Source of the DNA: Paludibacteraceae bacterium
GTDB lineage: Bacteria > Bacteroidota > Bacteroidia > Bacteroidales > Paludibacteraceae
Assembly: GCA_017430235.1 (NCBI GenBank)
Contig: JAFRNH010000085.1
Location: forward strand, 1 to 36,642
Direction: 5' to 3'
DNA length: 36,642 nt
Under the pieces are notes generated by a model that saw nothing but the letters and a program-made list of their open reading frames with translations, made no database searches and had not been told where the DNA came from. Each line of letters opens with the position of its first letter. The first letter of the stretch is position 1. The position numbers and the translations under genes were made by a program. Shown here piece by piece: positions 23,243 through 31,866 of the stretch.

Positions 23243-24487
23243 ATGAAATTCAAGACCATTCAAAAGATTTTTTTAGTAGCCATGTGTTCGTCGGTACTCT
23301 ATGCGTGCTCTGACGACGATCCGATCGACGAACAAAAAAATGATCCTCAAAAAGAGGTAGTATCCATCTCTAACGCAGATGAGTTGTTTGACTTCGCACA
23401 AAGAGTAAAAAACGGCGAGACCAAACTAGATGCAGAGCTAGTGGCAGACATCGACCTGACAGGAAGGTTGTGGACACCCATAGCAGCCGATTATCATAAA
23501 CATTATGAAGGTTATTTCAAAGGAAATAAACACACCATCACGGGATTGACCATTACCGAGGAACACATCAAAAAGGAGTTTGAGCTAACCGATGAAGAGT
23601 TAGATTATTCATATCCATTAGGCTTATTTTCATACGTGGGAGATAATGGAACCATCACAGGAGTCATTCTAAAGAATGTATCTATCCAAACACCTAATAT
23701 ACATGATGTTGGAGGAATCGCAGGTATAAATGATGGAACCATTACGATCTGCGCCGTATCAGGTAAAATTGTAGGAAACAGAGAAGTCGGAGGTATAGCA
23801 GCTAGTACATACAATGCTATCTCTGGATGTGAGAACTATGCAGACATAAAGGGTAACTATGAAGTCGGTGGAATTGCTGGATTGGTGATGAAACACATTA
23901 TGTCGTGCAAGAATTATGGTAAAATCGAAGCGGTTGATATAGCAGGAGGAATCGTTGCTATGTGCGGAACGAAAGCAATCCTATTTAATTTGGAGAACTA
24001 CGGAGAGGTAACTGTCAATTCAGGTGCTGGAGGAATCACAGGATTAGTTGCCGGCAAATTATACAATAGCGTCAATTACGGAGCAATAACAGGATCGCAC
24101 GACATTGGTGGAGTTGTCGGTAAACTTGATAGAGGCTACTATACAAGTTTGGAATTCAGTTATGACAATCCCGACGACGCATATATGGAGAATTGCGTGA
24201 ACTATGGTGTGGTGCAAGGAGGAGAGACTACAAACGCAGTAATTGGAGGTTTCTATGAAATAGACCCATTCGATCACAAAACACGCGTCACATTAACCAC
24301 CAAAAACATCTTCTACGATGCCAACGTCAACCCTACTCTAACGGATGAACGTGGAACTGCTATCGATAGCAACACGCTAAGTACACTCAACCAATGGGTA
24401 GACAATAAACCAGCAGAGCACAAAAATGTTGCCTTTAAGATTTGGGCGACGGATGAAAATGGAAAATTCGTGATTAAGAAGAAATAA
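23243..24487 (+). CDS. GLUG-repeat lipoprotein, copy B
   Basis: The 414-residue product has a lipobox signal (MKFKTIQKIFLVAMCSSVLY then AC) and the same architecture as its upstream neighbour: NADELFDFAQRVKNGETKLD, ADIDLTGRLWTPIA, then GLUG repeats (DVGGIAGINDGTITIC, EVGGIAASTYNAISGC, EVGGIAGLVMKHIMSC, IGGVVGK). Both copies share the C-terminal NTLSTLN-W and an ending with FKIW-DENGK. Identity is moderate, so the duplication is not recent. Likely surface exposed; ligand unknown. A terminator follows. Confidence 0.85.
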   Translation: MKFKTIQKIFLVAMCSSVLYACSDDDPIDEQKNDPQKEVVSISNADELFDFAQRVKNGETKLDAELVADIDLTGRLWTPIAADYHKHYEGYFKGNKHTITGLTITEEHIKKEFELTDEELDYSYPLGLFSYVGDNGTITGVILKNVSIQTPNIHDVGGIAGINDGTITICAVSGKIVGNREVGGIAASTYNAISGCENYADIKGNYEVGGIAGLVMKHIMSCKNYGKIEAVDIAGGIVAMCGTKAILFNLENYGEVTVNSGAGGITGLVAGKLYNSVNYGAITGSHDIGGVVGKLDRGYYTSLEFSYDNPDDAYMENCVNYGVVQGGETTNAVIGGFYEIDPFDHKTRVTLTTKNIFYDANVNPTLTDERGTAIDSNTLSTLNQWVDNKPAEHKNVAFKIWATDENGKFVIKKK

Positions 24488-24509
24488 AATAATCTTTACT
24501 GAAATTAGA

Positions 24510-24541
24510 AATGGTGCCGCATCTAGCGACACCATTTTTTT
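24510..24541 (+). terminator. Terminator of the GLUG gene pair
   Basis: AAATGGTG-C-CGC / GCG-A-CACCATTT stem (24510-24520 and 24526-24537) with loop ATCTA, one internal mismatch, followed by a T-run. Confidence 0.8.
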
Positions 24542-24771
24542 GTCATATAGACAACCCACAAAACAGGGTATAAAACCACAAAAACATATAATTTTTGTTA
24601 AAATAAGTATACAATTATTAAAATATTGGCACGATTATTGTAATATTTATATTGCATGCAGAAATTTCAACTATATAGTTACATCGTCAATACATTATAT
24701 CAAACATGAAAGCAAAATAATGTTATTGATAACAAAAAGTTTTACTTATTAACAAATTAAATCTAAGAAAA

Positions 24772-25521
24772 ATGAAAAAGAAAGTTTTAATGGCGGCTCT
24801 CTTTGTCGCTGGTATGTCATTTAACGTTTTGGCACAGAAAACAATTACTGAAAGTAACACAACAGGAGTTGCAAACATGCATTATTTGTCAATGAATTAT
24901 TTTAAGCCAAGTGGTAGCAGCAGTTATGTTTATAGCGATTTCATAAATTGTTATGATCAAAATGTATCACCCTACAATGTAAAATTCAAAGTAGATAGAT
25001 ATGGAAATGCTGTAGCTCATAGTTTGCATTTATATAGCAGTACCAGCTATGGAACACCCAATGATGCGACACTTTTCATCAATAAGAAAAACACAGGTTT
25101 CTCATTGACCATAGACGGATATATGGGATACAAGCCATTATGGATATACACTTCTGTATTAAATGTAGAGGGGAAAATAAATTGTAAGAATGAATTGAAT
25201 GTAACCAAAATCAATACTGAGGATATTAAGACGGAAACCATTCGAACAAGTGATATCACGGTAGACATGAACAATGCAGCCGATTATGTGTTTGATGAAA
25301 ATTACAATTTGCAAGACCTATCAGAAGTGGAAAAATATGTAAAGGAGAACAAACACCTTCCAGGAGTTCCTTCCGCTGAAGAGATGGCAGAAAATGGTAT
25401 GAGTGTAGCACAGATGAGTAACCTGTTATTGGAGAAAATTGAGGAGTTGACACTTCATATGATTGAGTTACAAAAAGAGAACCAAATATTAAAAGATAAA
25501 ATTGAATCATTAGAAAAATAA
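24772..25521 (+). CDS. Secreted fibre-like protein with C-terminal coiled coil
   Basis: The 249-residue product has a signal peptide (MKKKVLMAALFVAGMSFNVL then AQ). The N-terminal two thirds are Ser/Tyr/Asn-rich and repeat-like, followed by KINTEDIKTETIRTSDITVD. The end is a motif common in Bacteroidetes tail-fibre-like proteins: AADYVFDENYNLQDLSEVEK, then NKHLPGVPSAEEMAENGMSV, and a coiled coil (QMSNLLLEKIEELTLHMIEL). It probably forms a trimeric fibre at the surface. No type IX tail is visible. The C25 protease starts 7 bases downstream, so they form an operon and may act together, for instance one presenting or maturing the other; this is inference. Confidence 0.8.
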   Translation: MKKKVLMAALFVAGMSFNVLAQKTITESNTTGVANMHYLSMNYFKPSGSSSYVYSDFINCYDQNVSPYNVKFKVDRYGNAVAHSLHLYSSTSYGTPNDATLFINKKNTGFSLTIDGYMGYKPLWIYTSVLNVEGKINCKNELNVTKINTEDIKTETIRTSDITVDMNNAADYVFDENYNLQDLSEVEKYVKENKHLPGVPSAEEMAENGMSVAQMSNLLLEKIEELTLHMIELQKENQILKDKIESLEK

Positions 25522-25528
25522 AAGCAAG

Positions 25529-27622
25529 ATGAAAAAGATTATACATACAATACTCCTCTTGCTTTCCATATCTGTGTATGCACATGCCGCCAATTACGAT
25601 TACCTAATTGTAACCACCACCAAATACACAGATGCAGCTAACCGTCTAAAAGATTGGGAAGCGTCAAGAGGTTACAAGCCATATGTGATGTATATGGATA
25701 ATTATAGTGGATGGGAATATAGTTGGGCCAATGTAACTTTATCCAAAATCAGAGATTTTTACAATAACACAAACGATGGTCAAATGCCCCAATTTTTCAT
25801 AATCATTGGTGCTGACACAGATATTTTTCCGCCATCAATTAGTCCGCGAGATATTATGTATTTTCCATCGAACGACTGGGGTGCTGGAATTCCTATCATG
25901 TCAGACAACAATTTTGCAAGAAAACAGGACTGGACTTCGAGCGATTCAAAATCCATTCCAAGAGGAAGAATCTCTGCACGTACACCTCAGGAAGCGGAAG
26001 ATATCATTGACAAAATCATTCGATATGAATGGATGCCTTCCTCTAATCTGAATTGTTATTCCAAAGCATTGCACATGACACTTTTTGAAGATAGAAATAA
26101 CAATGGCGAAAACGATTCATATTGGTTTAAACCAACAGAAGAAATAACACAGATGGTACAAAATAAAGGAATCAATGTAAACCGAATATATTTCGCTAAT
26201 TTCATGAACCCTGATGCTGGTATAAATGAATGTCCCATGAAGTATTCTCAAAATGAACCTTTACCCAGTTTTATGCGAAATAAATGTTCTGATAATGATG
26301 ATTTTTGGAGAAAAGGCCCTGGAGACATTATCAATGCCGTAGACAATGGTCTTATGTATGCCATGTACAACGGAGGACACGGACAAGTGTACGGATACAC
26401 ACCTACAACATGGGATCATTATCAGCGATTTGTCAACATTGACCCCAACACGAATGCTAAGGTAAGTGTTGCCGATCTTAACAATGCGAATGCTCCAACG
26501 TTCTTTTATAATTTCACCTGCTGGACAGCCACATTTGTGGGGAATGGCGATACAACTAGCAACAGTTATCCTAGGAATAAGGCATGCGCAGATTACCACG
26601 CCATAGGGAAATGCACCTTCGAATTATTGAATGACGGATGTATGTGTGAAAATCTATTGAGGATGCCAGGAGGTGCCGTTGGCGCATTCGGATTTGCTCA
26701 CCAGGGATACGAGGGTTTCAATGGAGAAAATGTTAAAAAAGTCATGGATACACTTACTACGACATCAAGTAAATCCGTTGGTGAATGTCTCTTTAATATG
26801 AATTACGATACTTGGCATAATATCATCAGCATGTATTTTGGAGACCCAAGTAGCCACATGTTTACGGTAGTACCTAAAAGTTTCAGCCCAGAAATCACAA
26901 AGTCCGGAACTTCTGTAACAGTGAACGCTAAAGTAGCTAATTGTACCATTACGCTTACCAATTTGTTAACTGACGCCACGAGAATTAGGAATAATTGTTC
27001 TATTACGAAATTCGACACAGTCAACTATCCCTATACCGTCACAATCAAAAAGCATAACTACATTACCTACACAGGACCAGAGACGCTGTATATCCAAAAC
27101 AGAACTTTCAGTAGAGCAAAAGATGTGTATGGTAACAACGAAATCATTGCTGGCAAAAACGTCTCTTCTAGTTATACACAAGGTAATGTGACGAACAATG
27201 GATCCAAGGTCCGTTTCATTGCAAGAAACAAAGTATCCCTTAAATCAGGATTCTCTGTCAAAAGCAACGGAAAATTCACTGCATCTGTGACGCACTACGC
27301 TCCACCTAGTGGAAACACTAGAAAATCTGTTATCAGTGGCGATGAATTTGAGATAGCAGAAGAGGAGATGATGGAACAGAACGAAGAAACGAAGTTTGAT
27401 ATCTATCCTAACCCAACCGACGGACCGTTCACTATCTCTCTGAGTGCTATCGAAGGTCCATATGAAATCGAGATCATCGATATCATGGGTAGAGTCATCT
27501 ACACAAAGAGTGACAATAAAAAAGAAGTAAACGTAGATCTATCAGGCAAAGGAAGTGGTATCTATCACGTAAGGGTATACACTGGCAACAAGGTATGGTC
27601 TAGTCAAGTATTGATCAAATAA
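25529..27622 (+). CDS. Gingipain-like C25 cysteine protease with T9SS sorting tail
   Basis: The 697-residue product has a signal peptide (to about residue 21) and a peptidase C25 domain (about 23-450): YDYLIVTTTKYTDAANRLKD, FFIIIGADTD, RGRISARTPQEAEDIIDKII, the catalytic His284 in YNGGHGQVYG and nucleophile Cys331 in FYNFTCWTATF. Then come an Ig-like region and a 3-coathanger-type repeat segment (LYIQNRTFS then VRFIARNKVSLKSGFSVKS). The last 75 residues are a T9SS tail (FDIYPNPTDGPFTISL, EIIDIMGRVIYTK). Gingipains are larger and have a prodomain; here there is almost none. It is too short for the PorU sortase. Probably a secreted or surface protease of unknown specificity. Confidence 0.9.
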   Translation: MKKIIHTILLLLSISVYAHAANYDYLIVTTTKYTDAANRLKDWEASRGYKPYVMYMDNYSGWEYSWANVTLSKIRDFYNNTNDGQMPQFFIIIGADTDIFPPSISPRDIMYFPSNDWGAGIPIMSDNNFARKQDWTSSDSKSIPRGRISARTPQEAEDIIDKIIRYEWMPSSNLNCYSKALHMTLFEDRNNNGENDSYWFKPTEEITQMVQNKGINVNRIYFANFMNPDAGINECPMKYSQNEPLPSFMRNKCSDNDDFWRKGPGDIINAVDNGLMYAMYNGGHGQVYGYTPTTWDHYQRFVNIDPNTNAKVSVADLNNANAPTFFYNFTCWTATFVGNGDTTSNSYPRNKACADYHAIGKCTFELLNDGCMCENLLRMPGGAVGAFGFAHQGYEGFNGENVKKVMDTLTTTSSKSVGECLFNMNYDTWHNIISMYFGDPSSHMFTVVPKSFSPEITKSGTSVTVNAKVANCTITLTNLLTDATRIRNNCSITKFDTVNYPYTVTIKKHNYITYTGPETLYIQNRTFSRAKDVYGNNEIIAGKNVSSSYTQGNVTNNGSKVRFIARNKVSLKSGFSVKSNGKFTASVTHYAPPSGNTRKSVISGDEFEIAEEEMMEQNEETKFDIYPNPTDGPFTISLSAIEGPYEIEIIDIMGRVIYTKSDNKKEVNVDLSGKGSGIYHVRVYTGNKVWSSQVLIK

Positions 27623-27665
27623 GTTCTTTATTGTCCAATAATCATTTTTAGGTGAGTTTTCACCG

Positions 27666-27702
27666 GAGTGTGATTGTAGCGATACAGTCACACTCTTTTT
27701 TT
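27666..27702 (+). terminator. Terminator of the fibre protein-C25 protease operon
   Basis: GAGTGTGA / TCACACTC stem (27666-27673 and 27688-27695) with a 14-base loop, followed by seven Ts. Confidence 0.85.
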
Positions 27703-27717
27703 CATAGTATATTCAGC

Positions 27718-27756
27718 AAAAAAAATCCCTCAAAAGCGTTCAACTTTCAAGGGATT
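27718..27756 (-). terminator. Terminator of tRNA-Leu(CAA)
   Basis: On the minus strand a 13-bp stem (27744-27756 with 27724-27736, two G-T pairs, 7-base loop) is followed by a T-run. It sits next to the plus-strand terminator at 27666-27702. Confidence 0.8.
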
Positions 27757-27772
27757 AATCTTTTAAGATCTG

Positions 27773-27856
27773 TACCCAGACCCGGGGTCGAACCGGGATG
27801 GAAGTGAATCCACTGGTGTTTGAGACCAGCGCGTCTACCGATTCCGCCATCTGGGC
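27773..27856 (-). tRNA. tRNA-Leu (anticodon CAA)
   Basis: The 84-base class II tRNA has acceptor GCCCAGA with TCTGGGT (one G-U), anticodon stem CTGGT/ACCAG around loop CTCAAAC (anticodon CAA), a long variable arm, and T loop TTCGACC. CCA is not encoded. Its own promoter and terminator are visible. Confidence 0.95.
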
Positions 27857-27885
27857 ATCATTGAGTATTGCTCTCAAATGCGGTG

Positions 27886-27916
27886 CAAAGGTATAATATT
27901 TTTCGTTACGTACAAA
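27886..27916 (-). promoter_or_regulatory. Promoter of tRNA-Leu(CAA)
   Basis: On the minus strand TACCTTTG (27886-27893) and TTTG (27913-27916) are separated by 19 bases. Confidence 0.65.
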
Positions 27917-28047
27917 TTTTTCTACACAAAAATATATGCAAAATAATCACTGTTTTATTTAACTACTTATTTATCAAACGAATATAAAAAGCATAAAAAT
28001 AAACATATTCCTCAACGATCTCCGACATTTCCTTCTATTTCTCTCCC

Positions 28048-28482
28048 TTAGCTCTTTAAATTAAGTTCATCGTCTGTTTTAGAACTTAGATAATTAAACA
28101 GATGATAAGAAATTCCTCCATACACAAACGGCAGACAGACATACAAAATCCACATCCATATCGGCGTATCTATTTCGCTAAAATAATCAAATCTCACCAT
28201 AATAAACGGGACCAAAAAATTCAACAAGAAAACTGCTTCAGAACCCAAAAAAACAGCCACATACGGCTTAACATATTTTTTTATCATACCTATACATATA
28301 GGACATAATAAAGCGGATAACAATAAAAGCAGAAACGGAATTACCGTGAAGATCCACAACAAAACACCACTACCATCTCGTTCTCCCCACAGATAAGGTG
28401 CAACAGAGACCGCCGCTCCTGATACTAAACAAAATAAGATGAAAAACACCCAAACTACAATTCTCAAATTCCGTTTTTTCAT
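28048..28482 (-). CDS. Small integral membrane protein of unknown function
   Basis: The 144-residue product has four hydrophobic helices: about 9-30 (VVWVFFILFCLVSGAAVSVA), 41-68 (LLWIFTVIPFLLLLLSALLC), 75-97 (AVFLGSEAVFLLNFLVPFIM) and 107-130 (IWMWILYVCLPFVYGGISYH). It has a basic N-terminus and a charged cytoplasmic C-terminus. It resembles other four-helix Bacteroidetes proteins without assigned function. It stands alone between the tRNA and an acyltransferase gene, on the opposite strand from both neighbouring protein genes. I see no catalytic motif. Confidence 0.7.
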   Translation of the reverse strand: MKKRNLRIVVWVFFILFCLVSGAAVSVAPYLWGERDGSGVLLWIFTVIPFLLLLLSALLCPICIGMIKKYVKPYVAVFLGSEAVFLLNFLVPFIMVRFDYFSEIDTPIWMWILYVCLPFVYGGISYHLFNYLSSKTDDELNLKS

Positions 28483-28618
28483 TGAAATCCTCCTTTATCC
28501 TTTAAGTTTACGCTATACACTCACACAAAATAAAGGAACATTATTGAAACCCACAAATATTTTATTAGGAAAGAGTAAAAAAACGTTCCTCAAAGACTTT
28601 ATTTCAGAACTCTTACAC

Positions 28619-28626
28619 TATCTTTG
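28619..28626 (+). promoter_or_regulatory. -7 element of the acyltransferase gene
   Basis: TATCTTTG, 44 bases before the ATG at 28670. Confidence 0.45.
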
Positions 28627-28669
28627 AAAAGTCATTTTTGTAGACAAACATTTTCATTCAATAAAACAA

Positions 28670-29251
28670 ATGGGAAAACTTAAAAATTATATAAAAGGTC
28701 TATCAATATACAAGCCAGTGATTTCACCAATAGTCACACTTCCATTTAAAATCCTATATTTTTACAAATGGTTTTTGATGGCATTTCAAAAAAACATAAT
28801 GATAGACCCCTGTACGAAATCTAGATACTTTGTGTGGAAAATGTGTGGAGTCAAATCCAATGGGAAATTCAGAGTGGGATACGACGTATATTTCGACGCT
28901 GAGAATGCCTCACAAATTTTCATAGAAGATGGTGCTTGGATCTCCTCAAGATGCACTTTACTATGTCATAAACGCAACATCAAAAATTATTACGTTGGAG
29001 ATGATTATTCTAAAAACCCTACAGATGTTATGCCAATCCACATAGGTAAGAATGTAGCCATTGGAATTGGCAGCATAATTATGCCTGGAGTAACGATTGG
29101 AGAAGGCTCTGTGATTGGAACTGGTTCATTGGTAACAAAAGACATTCCAGCATGGTGCGTTGCGGCAGGACACCCCGCAAAAGTAATCCGAATGTTAGAA
29201 AAGAGAAACGAAACAACACAAAATTCGATCTCTCAAGATACACCTAAATAA
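28670..29251 (+). CDS. Hexapeptide-repeat O-acetyltransferase
   Basis: The 193-residue product has a left-handed beta-helix of the hexapeptide type in its C-terminal half: IFIEDGAWISSRCTLLCHKR, HIGKNVAIGIGSIIMPGVTI, EGSVIGTGSLVTKDIPAWCV, then AAGHPAKVIR, the usual end of acetyltransferases of the serine/sugar/maltose O-acetyltransferase group. The likely catalytic histidine is in LLCHKRN. Such enzymes usually modify sugars of surface polysaccharide or lipooligosaccharide with acetyl-CoA. There are no glycan genes beside it, so the acceptor is unknown. It has its own promoter and is followed by the helicase gene after 169 bases. Confidence 0.85.
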   Translation: MGKLKNYIKGLSIYKPVISPIVTLPFKILYFYKWFLMAFQKNIMIDPCTKSRYFVWKMCGVKSNGKFRVGYDVYFDAENASQIFIEDGAWISSRCTLLCHKRNIKNYYVGDDYSKNPTDVMPIHIGKNVAIGIGSIIMPGVTIGEGSVIGTGSLVTKDIPAWCVAAGHPAKVIRMLEKRNETTQNSISQDTPK

Positions 29252-29395
29252 GGAATAAGTTTTTTCCATAAAATATGCTTGAGACAGTCTGCAATATGAT
29301 TTGAGAACAAGACTCTGTTGTGGATAGTGTACGCATATTGAAGCAGAAATGCTTTGATAACCTCTCCCAGTATTGTTTTATACCAAATAATCAAG

Positions 29396-29404
29396 TAAAT
29401 TTGC
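29396..29404 (+). promoter_or_regulatory. -7 element of the helicase gene
   Basis: TAAATTTG followed by C, 17 bases before the ATG at 29421; an ATTG at 29372-29375 lies 20 bases upstream as a possible -33 element. Confidence 0.5.
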
Positions 29405-29420
29405 AAGACATTTTTAGATT

Positions 29421-31793
29421 ATGGAAGAAATACTCAAACAACTGAATGAAAGTCAGAAGGAAGCTGTACTCTACAACGACGGACCATCGCTGGTCGTCGC
29501 GGGTGCTGGTTCTGGAAAAACACGCGTGCTCACCTACAAAATAGCAGCACTCATCCAACAAGGATACCTACCCTACAACATCCTCGCCATCACCTTCACC
29601 AACAAGGCTGCCAACGAAATGAAAAGCCGTATCGCAAAAATCGTTGGCGATCAGGTGGCTAGACAAATCTGGATGGGCACCTTTCATGCCACTTTCTCCA
29701 GAATACTGCGAACTGAGGGTTCCGTACTCGGCTTCACCAAAGATTTCACCATCTACGACACGGATAGTTCCAAATCTAAAATTAAAGATATCATCAAAGA
29801 GATGGGCCTCAACGACAAAGATTATACCTCGAAAAAGGTATTGGCTCGCATCTCTAAACTGAAAAACGACCTCGTCACCCCCAATGCCTACGACAAACGA
29901 TACGATCTCCAAGAGAAAGACAGGAACCAAAACATTCCTCGCCTTAAAGAGATCTACAGAATATACATGAACCAATGTCATCGCTCCAACGCAATGGACT
30001 TCGATGACATTCTGCTCTATACGAACGTACTCTTTCGTGATTACCCGGAGATACTTATGAGGTATCAAAACCTATTCAAATTCGTCTTGGTGGATGAGTA
30101 CCAAGACACCAACTTCTCCCAACACCTGATCATAAAGAAACTAACTGACGTTCATCACAAACTATGCGTCGTGGGCGATGATGCTCAAAGCATCTACTCC
30201 TTCCGTGGCGCTAACATCGAAAACATTCTACGTTTCAAAGACAACTATCCGGAATACCGACTGTTCAAGCTGGAACGCAACTACCGCTCCACCTGCAACA
30301 TCGTCAACGCCGCTAATAGCTTGATCGGAAAAAACAAAGGTCAAATCAAAAAACACATCTATTCGGAAAAAGACGAGGGAACCAAAATCAAAGTTTACAG
30401 TTCCACCTCCGATGTGGAAGAGAGCAACATCGTCGGCAATCTGGTGAAGCAGATGCGCGCTAACTACGAACTGCAAGACTTTGCCATCCTCTACCGCACC
30501 AACGCTCAGTCTCGTCTGCTGGAAGAGGCATTCCGCAAACGCTCCATTCCGTATAAGATACATGGTGGAAAATCATTCTACCAACGTAAGGTGGTGAAAG
30601 ATATTCTCACCTACCTCCGTCTCATCATCAACCACAATGATGAGGATGCCTTCAAACGCGCCGCCAAATATCCTCGAAAGGGAATTGGCGACACCACCCT
30701 CGATAAGATTAACGAACTGGCCAATAAAAATGATGTTGCCTTCTGGGAAATCATATCAGACCCTATCGGCTACAATCTTGAATTAGGAGCCGCAGCCATC
30801 AAAAAACTGACTCTGTTTCGATCTCAAATCGAAGAATTTGCAGCACTGACAGAGTCGGTCGACGCCTACACACTGACCGACCGTATCGTCAAAGAGTGTG
30901 GCATCATGGAGGATCTGAGCAAAGACCTCTCCGAAGAAGGTAAAGACAACCTGAAACTCGCAGAAGAGGTGCTCTCTGGCATCCACGAGTTCTGTGAATC
31001 ACAGAGAGAAGAATATGGTGTTGAAATCAGCACTATATCGGATTATCTTCAATCCGTCGCCCTACTCACAGACCAAGACACCGACAAAGCGGAAGACATC
31101 AATAAAGTCACTCTAATGACCGTTCATGCCGCCAAAGGACTCGAATTCAAAAACATCATCGTCGTGGGATTGGAAGAGGAACTATTCCCTTCTGATATGA
31201 ATCTCGACTCGGAAGCGGGTATCGAAGAGGAACGCAGGTTATTCTACGTGGCTATCACGCGTGCGGAAGAGAACTGTATCATCACCTACGCAAGAAGCCG
31301 ATTCCGCAATGGACGAACACTCTACACCTCCCCTAGTCGATTCTTATCCGACATCGATGAGAAATTTCTAGAATTGCCCCCTGATTTCCACAACCGTGAG
31401 AACAGAGAAAACCTTGAATTTGATTTCAACAAATTCAGAAATTTCAATTCTCCTAATTACGGATTCAACAGCAGCAACAGACCTAGTTACGCACAATATC
31501 ATAACACATCGTCTGCTAATTCCTACTCATCCGTCAACACGGAGGTCACGAAGCCTGCCGCACCTACAACATCCAAGTTAAAAAAGGTATCGACAACAGT
31601 CAGCAGTGCTCCAGCAGCCTCAACGTCCAATTGCGGATATCAGATTGGCAACAGAGTACGTCACGAACGCTTTGGAGAGGGCAACATCACCAATATCGAA
31701 GCCATGGGAAACGATTTTAAAATCACCATCAGCTTCGACAATTCAGGAGAGAAGAAGATTCTGCTGAAATACGCCAAATTAGAAGTGGTATGA
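29421..31793 (+). CDS. UvrD/PcrA/Rep-type ATP-dependent DNA helicase
   Basis: The 790-residue product is a superfamily 1A helicase, moving 3' to 5' on single-stranded DNA in repair and replication restart. Seen: LNESQKEAV (Q motif), Walker A AGAGSGKT (27-34), ITFTNKAANEM (Ia), DEYQD (225-229, motif II), GDDAQSIYSFRGA (III), RNYRST (IV), MTVHAAKGLEF (V) and FYVAITRAEE (VI). The C-terminus after a Ser/Asn/Thr-rich linker is a Tudor-like domain (IGNRVRHERFGEGNITNIE), as in PcrA/UvrD, which contacts RNA polymerase in relatives. Length is normal. It appears monocistronic. Whether it should be called uvrD or pcrA is a matter of convention here. Confidence 0.95.
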   Translation: MEEILKQLNESQKEAVLYNDGPSLVVAGAGSGKTRVLTYKIAALIQQGYLPYNILAITFTNKAANEMKSRIAKIVGDQVARQIWMGTFHATFSRILRTEGSVLGFTKDFTIYDTDSSKSKIKDIIKEMGLNDKDYTSKKVLARISKLKNDLVTPNAYDKRYDLQEKDRNQNIPRLKEIYRIYMNQCHRSNAMDFDDILLYTNVLFRDYPEILMRYQNLFKFVLVDEYQDTNFSQHLIIKKLTDVHHKLCVVGDDAQSIYSFRGANIENILRFKDNYPEYRLFKLERNYRSTCNIVNAANSLIGKNKGQIKKHIYSEKDEGTKIKVYSSTSDVEESNIVGNLVKQMRANYELQDFAILYRTNAQSRLLEEAFRKRSIPYKIHGGKSFYQRKVVKDILTYLRLIINHNDEDAFKRAAKYPRKGIGDTTLDKINELANKNDVAFWEIISDPIGYNLELGAAAIKKLTLFRSQIEEFAALTESVDAYTLTDRIVKECGIMEDLSKDLSEEGKDNLKLAEEVLSGIHEFCESQREEYGVEISTISDYLQSVALLTDQDTDKAEDINKVTLMTVHAAKGLEFKNIIVVGLEEELFPSDMNLDSEAGIEEERRLFYVAITRAEENCIITYARSRFRNGRTLYTSPSRFLSDIDEKFLELPPDFHNRENRENLEFDFNKFRNFNSPNYGFNSSNRPSYAQYHNTSSANSYSSVNTEVTKPAAPTTSKLKKVSTTVSSAPAASTSNCGYQIGNRVRHERFGEGNITNIEAMGNDFKITISFDNSGEKKILLKYAKLEVV

Positions 31794-31839
31794 CAATCTT
31801 TTGGGACCTATGAATGTTCTCTATAATCGTAAAATATAT

Positions 31840-31847
31840 TAATTTTG
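31840..31847 (+). promoter_or_regulatory. -7 element of the menaquinone operon
   Basis: TAATTTTG lies 20 bases before the menF ATG. No clear -33 element. Confidence 0.45.
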
Positions 31848-31866
31848 TAAGCACAAAAGAGAGGAA

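Noticed and set aside
22400-24120. Repetitive DNA that might suggest a CRISPR array or phase-variable repeats
   Set aside because: The periodicity comes from GLUG protein repeats; spacing and sequence are too variable, and no array is present anywhere in the window.
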